Source of the DNA: Gemmataceae bacterium
Lineage (GTDB): Bacteria; Planctomycetota; Planctomycetia; Gemmatales; Gemmataceae
Length of the DNA stretch: 64,000 bases
Reading direction: 5' to 3'
Assembly (NCBI GenBank): GCA_019636445.1
Contig: JAHBXO010000017.1
Coordinates: forward strand, 1-64,000
Under the pieces are notes generated by a model, which was not told where the DNA came from, did no database searches, and saw nothing but the letters and a program-made list of their open reading frames with translations. The first letter of the stretch is position 1. Each line of letters starts with the position of its first letter. Both the position numbers and the translations under genes were made by a program. Below are positions 8,124 to 16,324 of this stretch, in pieces.

Positions 8124-9227
8124 TCACGAACGGAACGCCGGGCGCGCCGGAACGCTCGGTTTGCGATCCAGCGCGAAGGCATCGTGGGGAATCGAGGTCG
8201 GTCGACCGAGCAAGCGGTCGGCGAGGAACCGAGCGGTGCCCGGCGAGAGTTGGACGCCGGCCCGGCCGTGCCCGGTGGCGACGAAGACGTTGTCATACCC
8301 GGGCACGTTTCCGAGGAACGGCAATCCGTCCGGTGAACCGGGCCGAAGGCCGGCCCACGCCCCCGCGACGGTCGCCGTTGCCAACTCCGGCAGGATTCGA
8401 TTCGCAAACGTTCGCAAGTCCTCGAGGCCGGACGGCGTCGTCTGCTTCGCAAAGCCGGCCTCGGGTTCCTCCGTGGAGCCGACGAGGACGAGTCCATCGC
8501 CGCGCGGGACCAGATAGCGCTTCCCCGCGATTCGCGTCGGCCCTGCGTCGGAACCGGCATTCAGGAGCAGGATCTGCCCGCGGATCGGATGCACGCCGAG
8601 CTGGCAGTCCAGCGGACCGAGCAACCGTTCGCTCCAAGGCCCGGCGGCCACCAGGAATTGATCCGCCCCAGCGCGGCTCCCGTTCGCGAGTTCGATCCCC
8701 GCGACGCGGCCATCGACGCGATGCCAGGCCTCGATGCCCATGTTTGGAAACAACCCGATGCCCAGTCGGTCCGCCTCCGCGATCAGCGCGCGCAGGTGAC
8801 GAGGATTGCGGACCTGAGCCATGTCGGGCACGTGATACGCCGTCGCGCCCGGTACGCGGTCGTCGTCGATGCGTTCGAATCGGATGCCTTCGTGCGCCCA
8901 GAGTTCGAGGGAGTATTCGTCGTCGGCAAAGAGATATTCGATTCCGCCATTGACTCGATAGCCGTTGTCGATGCCAGTGGATTCGTGGAGATGGGCGGAA
9001 AGCTGTGGAAAATCCACCGATCCGGTGGCACGGAGGCGGTCGATCGGCGTGACGGCGTGCTCCGGGTTGCCTGGCGGGAGGATGCCCGCTCCGGCCCACG
9101 ACGCCTCGCGCCCGAACTCGCCGCGGTCGTACACGGCGACCGTCACGCCCGCTTCGCGCAGGCGGATCGCGGTAGTGAGGCCGACGATCCCCCCGCCGAT
9201 CACCAGAATGTCGTACACCTGCGGCAT
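8124..9227 (-). CDS. thiO: Glycine oxidase-like FAD-dependent oxidoreductase (ThiO)
   Basis: The protein is an FAD amino-acid oxidase of the DAO family. ThiO oxidises glycine to iminoglycine for the thiazole of thiamin. The dinucleotide-binding motif VIGGGIVGL is at residues 9-17, followed by the acidic residue in VYDRG and the signature ASWAGAGILPP, typical of ThiO/DAO. The C-terminal FAD motif FVATGHGRAGVQLSPGTA is present, as is a GLRPGSPDGLPFLG segment. I start at ATG 9227; an in-frame TTG at 9242 would add five residues before the conserved MPQVYDILVIG. No other thi gene is in the window, so another glycine or sarcosine oxidase role cannot be excluded. It leads the operon with the two GTPases. 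Confidence 0.85.
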   Translation of the reverse strand: MPQVYDILVIGGGIVGLTTAIRLREAGVTVAVYDRGEFGREASWAGAGILPPGNPEHAVTPIDRLRATGSVDFPQLSAHLHESTGIDNGYRVNGGIEYLFADDEYSLELWAHEGIRFERIDDDRVPGATAYHVPDMAQVRNPRHLRALIAEADRLGIGLFPNMGIEAWHRVDGRVAGIELANGSRAGADQFLVAAGPWSERLLGPLDCQLGVHPIRGQILLLNAGSDAGPTRIAGKRYLVPRGDGLVLVGSTEEPEAGFAKQTTPSGLEDLRTFANRILPELATATVAGAWAGLRPGSPDGLPFLGNVPGYDNVFVATGHGRAGVQLSPGTARFLADRLLGRPTSIPHDAFALDRKPSVPARPAFRS

Positions 9228-9338
9228 ACCGGAGTTATACAAGCCGTCCGCCGCTAGAATGTCCCCTTCGCCGCCGGCGAACCCCGTTCCTGCGAACGGT
9301 GTCCGGGCGGCATGGTCGCGTGCGAGCCGTTACCGACG

Positions 9339-11246
9339 ATGGATCCGCATACGCTCGAACTCCTGGAGTTCGACAAGGTTCGGGAATTGTTGGCCACCTA
9401 TGCCGCCTCGTCGCTCGGCCGCGACCTCGCCCGGCAACTGGAACCATCCAAGGACGCCGCTACGATTCGCGCCGAGATCGCGCTCGTGACGGAAATGGTC
9501 GACGCGCTCGTTGCGGGGCAGGCACCGCCGTTCGGCGGCCTACATGACGTGCGCCTCTTGGCCCGTCGCGCCGCGATCGGCACCGCCCTCACCGCCGAGC
9601 AACTCCTCCAGGTCGCCGAGACGCTCACCGTCACCGGCGCGATGTACCGCTACCGCATGCGGTTGAACGAGCGACTCGCCGGATTGATCGAACTGCTTTC
9701 CGGCGTCGAGGACCAAGGTGCCGTCGCCAAGACCATCGGCGGTTGCATCGACGGCCGCGGCCACGTGCTTGACATGGCCAGCCGCGAACTCGGCATCGTC
9801 CGCCAGAAGCTCTACGAACTCGACGAAAAAGTGAAGGCCGAAGTCCGCCGCCTGCTCCGCGACCCGGAGCTGCGCAAGATACTCAGCTACCCGAACGCGA
9901 CCGTCAACGGCGACCACTACGTCCTGCCCGTCGCCGTCAACCACCGGCACAAGGTCGAGGGCATCGTCCACCGCGTCAGCGGCACGGGCGAGACGGTCTT
10001 CGTCGAACCCGCCTCCATCGCCCGTCTGAGCGCCGATCGCGTCACGCTCAAGGCGGAGGAGGATCGCGAAGTGAAACGCATCCTCCGCCGGCTGAGTCAG
10101 GAGGTCGGCCGCGTTTCCAAACCGCTCTGTTGGTCGATCGACCTGCTTGCGAAACTCGACCTCGTCACGGCCAAGGCCCGGTTCTCCCGCGATTTCGACA
10201 TGTACCCGCCGTCGATCAATACCGAAGGCAAGCTCTGGCTCCGCGACGCCCGGCACCCCCTGCTGCAACACATCATTCGAAACGAACCCCGGCCCGACGG
10301 CGCGCCACCCCGCGCAGTCGTGCCGATCGACCTCCGCCTCGGCCTCGGTTTCAACCTTCTCGTCATTACCGGGCCGAATACCGGCGGAAAGACCGTCACG
10401 CTCAAGACCGCCGGACTGCTCGCCGTCATGGCGCAGTGCGGCCTGCACCTCCCCGCCAACGAGGGCAGCACCGTCCCCGTCTTCGATCAGATCCTCTCCG
10501 ACATCGGCGACGAACAGAGCCTCGAGCAATCGCTGTCCACCTTCAGTTCCCACGTCACGCGCATCGCGCACATTTTCTCCGTCGCGAACGAGCGCAGCCT
10601 TGTACTGCTGGACGAACTCGGCGCCGGCACCGACCCCGTGGAAGGTGCCGCCCTCGGCCGCGCGATCCTCGATCAACTCGACGCGATCGGTGCCCGCGCC
10701 ATCGTGACGACGCACCTCGGCGACCTGAAAACGTACGCCTTCCATAACGAACGCGCGGAGAACGGAGCGGTCGAGTTCGACGTCGAAACGCTGCGGCCGA
10801 CGTACCGGTTACACATTGGTCAGTACGGCATGAGCAACGCCCTCAAGATCGCCCGGCGGCTCAAGTTGCCGAAGGAACTCCTGAAACGGGCGCACAAATA
10901 CCTGAAGCGCCGCAAGGGCAAGACCGGCGAACTCGCGCGCCTGCAGGAACTCCGCGCCGAGGCCGAAAAGGCGAAGGTGGACGCGCTCGCGGCTCAGCAC
11001 GAAGCCGAACGGCAGAAAGCCGAATACGAACGGCAGGCATTGGCGGTCGAACGCGAACGCCGCGAGGCGGAAGTGCTCAACGAGCGGCGCGGCCGCCTCA
11101 AGGTCCATGATCGCGTCCACGTCGCGCGGTTCGACGCCGTCGGCAAGGTCGTGAAGGTGGACGCGAAGAAGCAGGTCGTGTCCGTCAGCCTCGGCTTGGG
11201 TCAGTGGGAAGTGCCATTCGACGAGATAACGCCGGTCGACGATTGA
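9339..11246 (+). CDS. mutS2: MutS2-family ATPase lacking the Smr domain
   Basis: MutS2 proteins are MutS-like ATPases that bind branched DNA or collided ribosomes. I start at ATG 9339 (MDPHTLELLEFDKVRELL), which matches the family N-terminus; an ATG at 9312 would add nine residues. The clamp and lever region has IDGRGHVLDMASRELG and the core segment GTGETVFVEP. Walker A is GPNTGGKT (residues 345-352) and Walker B is LVLLDELGAGTDP. A coiled coil (about 530-590) and a small KOW-like barrel (KVHDRVHVARFDAVGKVV) follow. The protein stops at about 635 residues, whereas full MutS2 has a further Smr nuclease domain for a total near 780. The last 46 bp overlap the convergent cbiM. Confidence 0.9.
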   Translation: MDPHTLELLEFDKVRELLATYAASSLGRDLARQLEPSKDAATIRAEIALVTEMVDALVAGQAPPFGGLHDVRLLARRAAIGTALTAEQLLQVAETLTVTGAMYRYRMRLNERLAGLIELLSGVEDQGAVAKTIGGCIDGRGHVLDMASRELGIVRQKLYELDEKVKAEVRRLLRDPELRKILSYPNATVNGDHYVLPVAVNHRHKVEGIVHRVSGTGETVFVEPASIARLSADRVTLKAEEDREVKRILRRLSQEVGRVSKPLCWSIDLLAKLDLVTAKARFSRDFDMYPPSINTEGKLWLRDARHPLLQHIIRNEPRPDGAPPRAVVPIDLRLGLGFNLLVITGPNTGGKTVTLKTAGLLAVMAQCGLHLPANEGSTVPVFDQILSDIGDEQSLEQSLSTFSSHVTRIAHIFSVANERSLVLLDELGAGTDPVEGAALGRAILDQLDAIGARAIVTTHLGDLKTYAFHNERAENGAVEFDVETLRPTYRLHIGQYGMSNALKIARRLKLPKELLKRAHKYLKRRKGKTGELARLQELRAEAEKAKVDALAAQHEAERQKAEYERQALAVERERREAEVLNERRGRLKVHDRVHVARFDAVGKVVKVDAKKQVVSVSLGLGQWEVPFDEITPVDD

Positions 11247-11875
11247 TCGACCGGCAGTTTGAGCCATTCCGGTTTCACTTTGGCCAGATAGGCGACGATG
11301 ACCCCCGTTCCGACGGCTTCGACGCCGATCACCGGCAAATGCAACAGCATTACGGCGAGCGCCGCTTCCCGTCCGCCGTTCTCCAGGCCGAGCCAGATGA
11401 CGGACCCGTTGAGCGCGACCGTCAGAGCGCTCGTGGCGGCGCCGATGGCGGCGCCGACGCCGCCGGCCCGGGAAGGGGACCGGCGGATCGCCCTGCGGGC
11501 GAGGACAAAGAGCAACGCCGCAAGTATGGCCGGAACGCCCATGACCGCGACGTTGAGGCCAAGCGTCGTGAGGCCCCCGTGTCCAAAGAGCAAAGCCTGA
11601 AAGCCGAGCGCGACGAGCAGCGCGATGCCGACGAACCGGCCGAGGAGAATGCCGGCGATCGCATTGAGCAGCAAGTGGACGCTGCCGATGGCGACGGGAA
11701 GGTGAAGTTGCGAGGCTACGAACAGTGCGCCGGTCAGGATTCCGATGCGGGGAATCTCGTCGTCGTTGATTGGTCCGCGCGCCGCGGCGAGGAGCGCGAG
11801 CGCGACGGCCCCGCCACCCGTGAGCCACGGCCACGCTAGCACGCCGTCCGCGAGATGCACCGCGAAGAGATCCAC
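11201..11875 (-). CDS. CbiM-like ECF transporter S component (cobalt/nickel)
   Basis: This 224-residue membrane protein resembles CbiM/NikM, the substrate-binding component of cobalt or nickel ECF importers. It contains the signature run FVASQLHLPVAIGSVHLLLN and LLFGHGGLTTLGLNV, with about six membrane helices and the conserved metal-site His in SVHLLLN. GTG at 11875 follows GGAGAAG at good spacing. A second GTG at 11860 would give M-H-L-A-D-G-V-L, matching the canonical CbiM N-terminus in which the amino group and His2 bind metal. No CbiN, CbiQ or CbiO gene is nearby, so the energising module must be elsewhere or absent. Its 3' end lies inside the mutS2 stop region. Confidence 0.82.
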   Translation of the reverse strand: MDLFAVHLADGVLAWPWLTGGGAVALALLAAARGPINDDEIPRIGILTGALFVASQLHLPVAIGSVHLLLNAIAGILLGRFVGIALLVALGFQALLFGHGGLTTLGLNVAVMGVPAILAALLFVLARRAIRRSPSRAGGVGAAIGAATSALTVALNGSVIWLGLENGGREAALAVMLLHLPVIGVEAVGTGVIVAYLAKVKPEWLKLPVDQSSTGVISSNGTSH

Positions 11876-11888
11876 CGACGCTTCTCCG

Positions 11889-14800
11889 TTACTCCGGTTT
11901 GATTGCCACGCGTACGCCGTCCCCCTCGAAACGCAGGGCGAATCGCTGGCCCTTTTCCGACGGACTCAATTTGGCCAGCACCGGAGTCCAGCCCTGACGC
12001 AATTCCACCGCGACCTTTTCCGCCGGCAGCGGCTTCATTCGATCCGCGACCGGCGACTTGCCCAGCCAGAGTTTGATGGAACCGTCGGTGCGGTAGGTCG
12101 CGTCGACTTTCTGCGATTTCGGCGAGTACACATATGCCAGCGCGTAGGTCGCTCCGCGACCGCCAACGCTGATCGCGCCGTCGGGCTGGATCTTCACGGC
12201 TTCCCACGATGTCCCCGTGGCCGGTTTCACCTTCGGGTCCGGACTTGCTTCGATCGCGGCCGATCCGGGTCCGTGTCCGCCGCTGACGGCGAATTCGAAT
12301 GCCATTCCACGCAGCGATTCCTGGGCCTTGCGATCCTTCAGGAATGCCACGAGGTCGACGAACTGGTCGTAGCTCAACTGCGAGATGACGTCGTCGGGCA
12401 TCAGCGACACCTTCGACGGCGCGAGCTTTTCCACGTCCGCACGCTTCACGCGCACGTCGCGGCCGGTCGCCTCGCGGATGACGACCTCGTCGTTCGTCTC
12501 GCTGACCTTCAACCCCGTGAACGCCTGCCCGTCCTGCGTGTCGAGTCGGAACGACTGATAGCCTTCCTTGATTTCCTTACTGGGCTGCGCCATGGCCTCG
12601 ATCAGTTTTTCGATGCTCTGTGTATCCCAGGCTCGGGTGAGGTCCGGGCCGACCTGTCCCCCAGTGCCTTCGAGCCGGTGGCAGGTGGTGCACGCGAGCT
12701 TTTTCGCGTCGAGATAGATCGCGCGGCCGCGGTCGGGGTTGCCATGCGAACGGACGCGCTCGACGACCTTCGCGATGTCGCCGGGCACCGTCGAGAGCAA
12801 AAGGCCGCCCTTCTGCACGTCGGCGTTCAACTTGGCGATGGCGGGATCGTTCGTGAATTTCCGAAGGGCATCCGAAACGCGCGGCCAGTGCTCGGCCGGC
12901 AGCTTTTTCGCGAGGAACCGCTCGCCGAGGAGTTTGGCGCCGTCCTTGGAGGAGCCGAGGACGTCGACGGCGGCGGTCACGAGCGCTGGCTCCTTCTCCG
13001 CGAGCCAGAGTTCGGCCGTGGTCCGCGAAGACTTCGCATCGAGTGACGAAAGCGAGCGGAGCGCATCGCCACGCAAGGCCGGCGATTCCTTCGCATTATC
13101 GGCGAGCTTGCGGATATTGCCAGAACTTTGTGCATCGCCGATCACGCGGATTGCCCGCAGGGCGGCGGCACGCTCGTCCATGGCCCGCTTCGGGTCCAAT
13201 AGGATCGCCGTCACGTCCGCACGAGCACCGGTCACGCGCGATTGTTCGACGGCGGCGAGGCCGGCGATGCGCGTATCGGAGTCTTTCGAGGCGAGTAGAG
13301 CGGTCACGAGTTTCCCGCCGGCGGGGGTATTCAATCCGCCGTTCGCCGACAGAACCTCGACTCCGGCGAGCAACGCCGCGCCGGACTCGTTCGGCCGACT
13401 CGCCAGGAAGTTCGCGAACGGCTCCGCCGACGGCATCGGGTCGAAGAGATAATTCGAATAGGAGCGAACGAGTTCCGCCCGCTGGCCCGGCATCCAGTAC
13501 TCGGCCGCGATCACCTTCGGCAGCGCGTCGAACGCCGGCTTGGTGCGGAGCGACGCGAACGCCGTCGCCGCGCGGTCCCGCAATGCGGCGTCGCCCTTAG
13601 CCGCGGCATCGACCAGCGCGTCGATCCCCGGCTGGCCGAGCCGCTCCAACGCGCGAACGTAGGCATCCGCCAGGTACGCGTCCTTTGTCGGGCTTTCTTT
13701 CCATGCCGCGATCAGAACTCCGGAGCAGTTCGGATCGACGCGCGGCAGCGCCAGCACGGCCGCCCGTCGCACCGCCGGATCGGCATCGTGCGCGGCCTTC
13801 GTCATCGTGTCGAGTGTCCGTTTCGATCCTGGTTTCGCCCGCAATCCCAGCCCTTCCACGGCGAGCCGGCGCAAGTCGGCGGAGCCGTCCAGGGCCAGAT
13901 CGCAGAACAAGCTCTCGACGTCGTCATTCCAAAACGGATGCAGCACTCCGAGTGCCACGATCTTGCCTGCCGCCGGAATGTCCTTCCACGCCTTCAGCAC
14001 GAGGCCGCGCGATGCTTCGCCCCTGCGGATCAGTTCGTTTCGTGCCACGAGCCGATCGGAAAAGTCCGGCGCGGCGAGTGCCTTGACGAGGTCGTCGCCG
14101 CTCGCCTTCACGAGCTTCGCCCACGAGTCCATCCCTCGCAGCGGCAGTTCCGGCTCATCCTTCGTGCCAACCCAGCGCAGCTTGTAGATCCGGCCGCCCT
14201 TGCCGTCGCCCCAGAGACGGCCGGCGCCACCGGAGTCGGTGCGCCAGTCGCAGATGTAGATCGCGCCGTCCGGGCCCGTCACCATCTGACACGGGCGGAA
14301 CAGCGGATCATCGCTCTTGAGGAATTCGAACTCGGCGTCGATGTCGAACGTCGAGCCGTTCGGTTTGGGACGATAGGCGCGCACGACCTTGCGGAAGACG
14401 TCCGGGTAGTAGAAGAGACCACGATAGCGTTCAGGCAGGCGTGTGTCGTTGTAGATGAGCATTCCCGCCGGCGAACCGCGGCCGGTCTTCACCATCGGTT
14501 GCATCTTGCCGGGCAGTTCGCCCGCCACCGCGCCGCGGCCGTGATCCGGCTGGCAGCAGCGTGCGCCGAGCTTCAAGCGCCAGCCGAAGTCGCTCTCCTC
14601 GGCGACGTGCATGATCCGGCAGCCGGTGAAGCGGCTGCCGTCCTCGTTGTCGTTGTCGGTGTGGAACCAGTTGAAGGCGGTATCGTGCGCGAGGTCGCGG
14701 TACGGGTTGCGGTAGCCGATGGAGTAGGTTTCCATCTGCGAGCCGTCGAGGTTGCAGCGGAAGACGGCCCCGCAGCGGAGCACGGTGGCGCGCGAGCCGT

Positions 14801-15479
14801 CGGAGCCTTCGACGAAGTTGTCGTCGTCGCCGCTGGTGATGTAGAGCTTGCCGTCGTTGCCGATGGTCAGCCCGGACACCTGGTGGTGGTGGAAGCCGCA
14901 GAACCCCTGGGCGATCACTTCCTTGATGTCCCAGAGGCCGCCCGGCTTCGACTGGCGGTACCGCCGCACGGTGCCGCGGCCGGTGAGGTAGATCCAGCCG
15001 TCATGGTAGAGTACCGTGGACGGCAACTCGTCGACGATGATGACCTGCGCGGCCTCGTACTTCCCGGTCTTCGGGTTGTGCGTCAGTTGTTTGAGCGGAT
15101 CGCCGACGAACTTCTTCATCGTTGCGACCTGCTTGGTCGTGCCGTCGCGGTAGCGGAAGGTTTCCTTGAACTCGAACCAGCGCCCGTCGCTGTATGGGTC
15201 GGGCTTCCATTCGAGGACGAAGAGCGTGCCGTCGGGCGCGAAGGTCAGGCCGACGGGGTTCACGATCACCGGATCGCTGGCGACGACTTCGAGCCGGAAG
15301 CCATCCGGCGTGTAATAGCCCTTCAGCTTCGGATCGAACTGCCCCTGGTCGATCATCTTGACGGGGAAGGGCAGGGGCTTCGTCGGCGATTGCGGCCCGG
15401 CGAAGTCGGCGGGGGGCGGTGGAACGGCGACCGCGACAAGGGCCAGCGCGGGGAGCAACAGCAGGGCCAACGGGCGCAT
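11889..15479 (-). CDS. Secreted beta-propeller/HEAT-repeat/cytochrome c dehydrogenase-like protein
   Basis: This 1196-residue exported protein has the architecture common in planctomycetes: signal peptide (MRPLALLLLPALALVAVAV), a PQQ-type beta-propeller domain of membrane-bound dehydrogenase type (about residues 60-430, with LTFAPDGTLFVLEW and GPDGAIYICDW), HEAT repeats (about 470-850), one cytochrome c domain with CTTCH (residues 930-934) and QVGPDLT, and a C-terminal beta-rich domain with a GGRGATYALAYVY segment. I start at ATG 15479; an in-frame extension of 23 residues to 15548 would precede the signal peptide and looks untranslated. The axial Met of the haem is probably in SLMPDDVI. It likely oxidises a sugar or alcohol and passes electrons to a respiratory acceptor. 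SCO1 is just upstream. Confidence 0.88.
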   Translation of the reverse strand: MRPLALLLLPALALVAVAVPPPPADFAGPQSPTKPLPFPVKMIDQGQFDPKLKGYYTPDGFRLEVVASDPVIVNPVGLTFAPDGTLFVLEWKPDPYSDGRWFEFKETFRYRDGTTKQVATMKKFVGDPLKQLTHNPKTGKYEAAQVIIVDELPSTVLYHDGWIYLTGRGTVRRYRQSKPGGLWDIKEVIAQGFCGFHHHQVSGLTIGNDGKLYITSGDDDNFVEGSDGSRATVLRCGAVFRCNLDGSQMETYSIGYRNPYRDLAHDTAFNWFHTDNDNEDGSRFTGCRIMHVAEESDFGWRLKLGARCCQPDHGRGAVAGELPGKMQPMVKTGRGSPAGMLIYNDTRLPERYRGLFYYPDVFRKVVRAYRPKPNGSTFDIDAEFEFLKSDDPLFRPCQMVTGPDGAIYICDWRTDSGGAGRLWGDGKGGRIYKLRWVGTKDEPELPLRGMDSWAKLVKASGDDLVKALAAPDFSDRLVARNELIRRGEASRGLVLKAWKDIPAAGKIVALGVLHPFWNDDVESLFCDLALDGSADLRRLAVEGLGLRAKPGSKRTLDTMTKAAHDADPAVRRAAVLALPRVDPNCSGVLIAAWKESPTKDAYLADAYVRALERLGQPGIDALVDAAAKGDAALRDRAATAFASLRTKPAFDALPKVIAAEYWMPGQRAELVRSYSNYLFDPMPSAEPFANFLASRPNESGAALLAGVEVLSANGGLNTPAGGKLVTALLASKDSDTRIAGLAAVEQSRVTGARADVTAILLDPKRAMDERAAALRAIRVIGDAQSSGNIRKLADNAKESPALRGDALRSLSSLDAKSSRTTAELWLAEKEPALVTAAVDVLGSSKDGAKLLGERFLAKKLPAEHWPRVSDALRKFTNDPAIAKLNADVQKGGLLLSTVPGDIAKVVERVRSHGNPDRGRAIYLDAKKLACTTCHRLEGTGGQVGPDLTRAWDTQSIEKLIEAMAQPSKEIKEGYQSFRLDTQDGQAFTGLKVSETNDEVVIREATGRDVRVKRADVEKLAPSKVSLMPDDVISQLSYDQFVDLVAFLKDRKAQESLRGMAFEFAVSGGHGPGSAAIEASPDPKVKPATGTSWEAVKIQPDGAISVGGRGATYALAYVYSPKSQKVDATYRTDGSIKLWLGKSPVADRMKPLPAEKVAVELRQGWTPVLAKLSPSEKGQRFALRFEGDGVRVAIKPE

Positions 15480-15560
15480 CGGGTAAACTCCGACCGGGAG
15501 AAGCGGCAGGCGGGAGAAGACTAGCGTATGCGCACCGGCCGCGAACATCCACGGACAGGT

Positions 15561-16202
15561 TCACTCTTTGGCGAGCGCGCGGGCGTCGGCGAGGAGTCGT
15601 TTGAGGCTGGCTTCGTATTGGTCCCGGGGGCCATCGAGCGGCGGCATGCCGTCGTAGTAGTCGCGGATGCGGCCAGCCTTGTCGACGAGGACGAGCATCG
15701 TGGAGTGGTCGAACTCGTCGCCGGGCTTGCCGTCGGGTCGCTTCTTGGCGAGGACGTGGAAGCCGTCGTTGGCGAGCGCGTGGATCTCCTTCTCGCTGCC
15801 GGTCAGGAAGAGCCAGCGTCCCGGATCGGCCCGGTAGCGCTCGGCGTATTTCTTCAGTTCGTCCGGCGTGTCGCGGTCGGGGTCGATGGTGAAGGTGACG
15901 AGTCGAAGGTCGGGCACGTCGGCCAGTTCCGACTGCAGCCGGGCGAGCGTGGCGGCTACCTGCGGGCAGGTGCCGGAGCAGCGCGTGAAGACGAACGACG
16001 CGATCCAGACCTTGCCTTTGAGGTTCTCGTTCGAGACCGTGGTGCCATTTCGTTCCGTTAACGAGAACGCCGGCACCGAGGGAAGCGCCACCTCAGGGAC
16101 CGTCGGCGGCGCCTTTCGAAACAGTGCGCGGGCCAGCCACGCGCCGCCGACGCTGGCGGCGATCGTGAGGACAAGGATCAGGACGAGCTTATATTTTGGC
16201 AT
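15561..16202 (-). CDS. SCO1/SenC copper chaperone
   Basis: The 213-residue protein is a thioredoxin-fold Sco protein that delivers copper to the CuA site of cytochrome oxidase or reduces its cysteines. A single N-terminal membrane anchor (KLVLILVLTIAASVGGAW) places it on the outer face of the cytoplasmic membrane. The copper ligands are all visible: C75 and C79 in CSGTC and H166 in FDHSTML. The segment TFTIDPDRDTP is the family signature. It is encoded 81 bp before the cytochrome/HEAT protein on the same strand and lies downstream of leuS, separated from it by a 43-bp perfect palindrome arm. Confidence 0.93.
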   Translation of the reverse strand: MPKYKLVLILVLTIAASVGGAWLARALFRKAPPTVPEVALPSVPAFSLTERNGTTVSNENLKGKVWIASFVFTRCSGTCPQVAATLARLQSELADVPDLRLVTFTIDPDRDTPDELKKYAERYRADPGRWLFLTGSEKEIHALANDGFHVLAKKRPDGKPGDEFDHSTMLVLVDKAGRIRDYYDGMPPLDGPRDQYEASLKRLLADARALAKE

Positions 16203-16213
16203 GTATGTGGTTC

Positions 16214-16313
16214 ATGGCCCGCAGATGACGCTGACTCCGGCGCAGATGAAGATGATAAAAACAGTCTTTAATCATCTTCATCTGCGCCGGAGTCAGCGTC
16301 ATCTGCGGGCCAT
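16214..16313. repeat. 100-bp near-perfect palindrome, 43-bp arms
   Basis: Bases 16214-16256 are the exact reverse complement of 16271-16313 (43 of 43), with a 14-nt loop. The arm contains gatgacgctgactccggcg, and the short units gcagatga (16221-16228 and 16242-16249) occur twice. It lies between the leuS stop (16325) and the SCO1 start (16202), both on the minus strand, so it could terminate or attenuate leuS transcripts. Arms this long and exact exceed what a terminator needs and suggest recent duplication-inversion or a mobile palindromic repeat. Confidence 0.9.
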
Positions 16314-16324
16314 TCTTATTGTTT

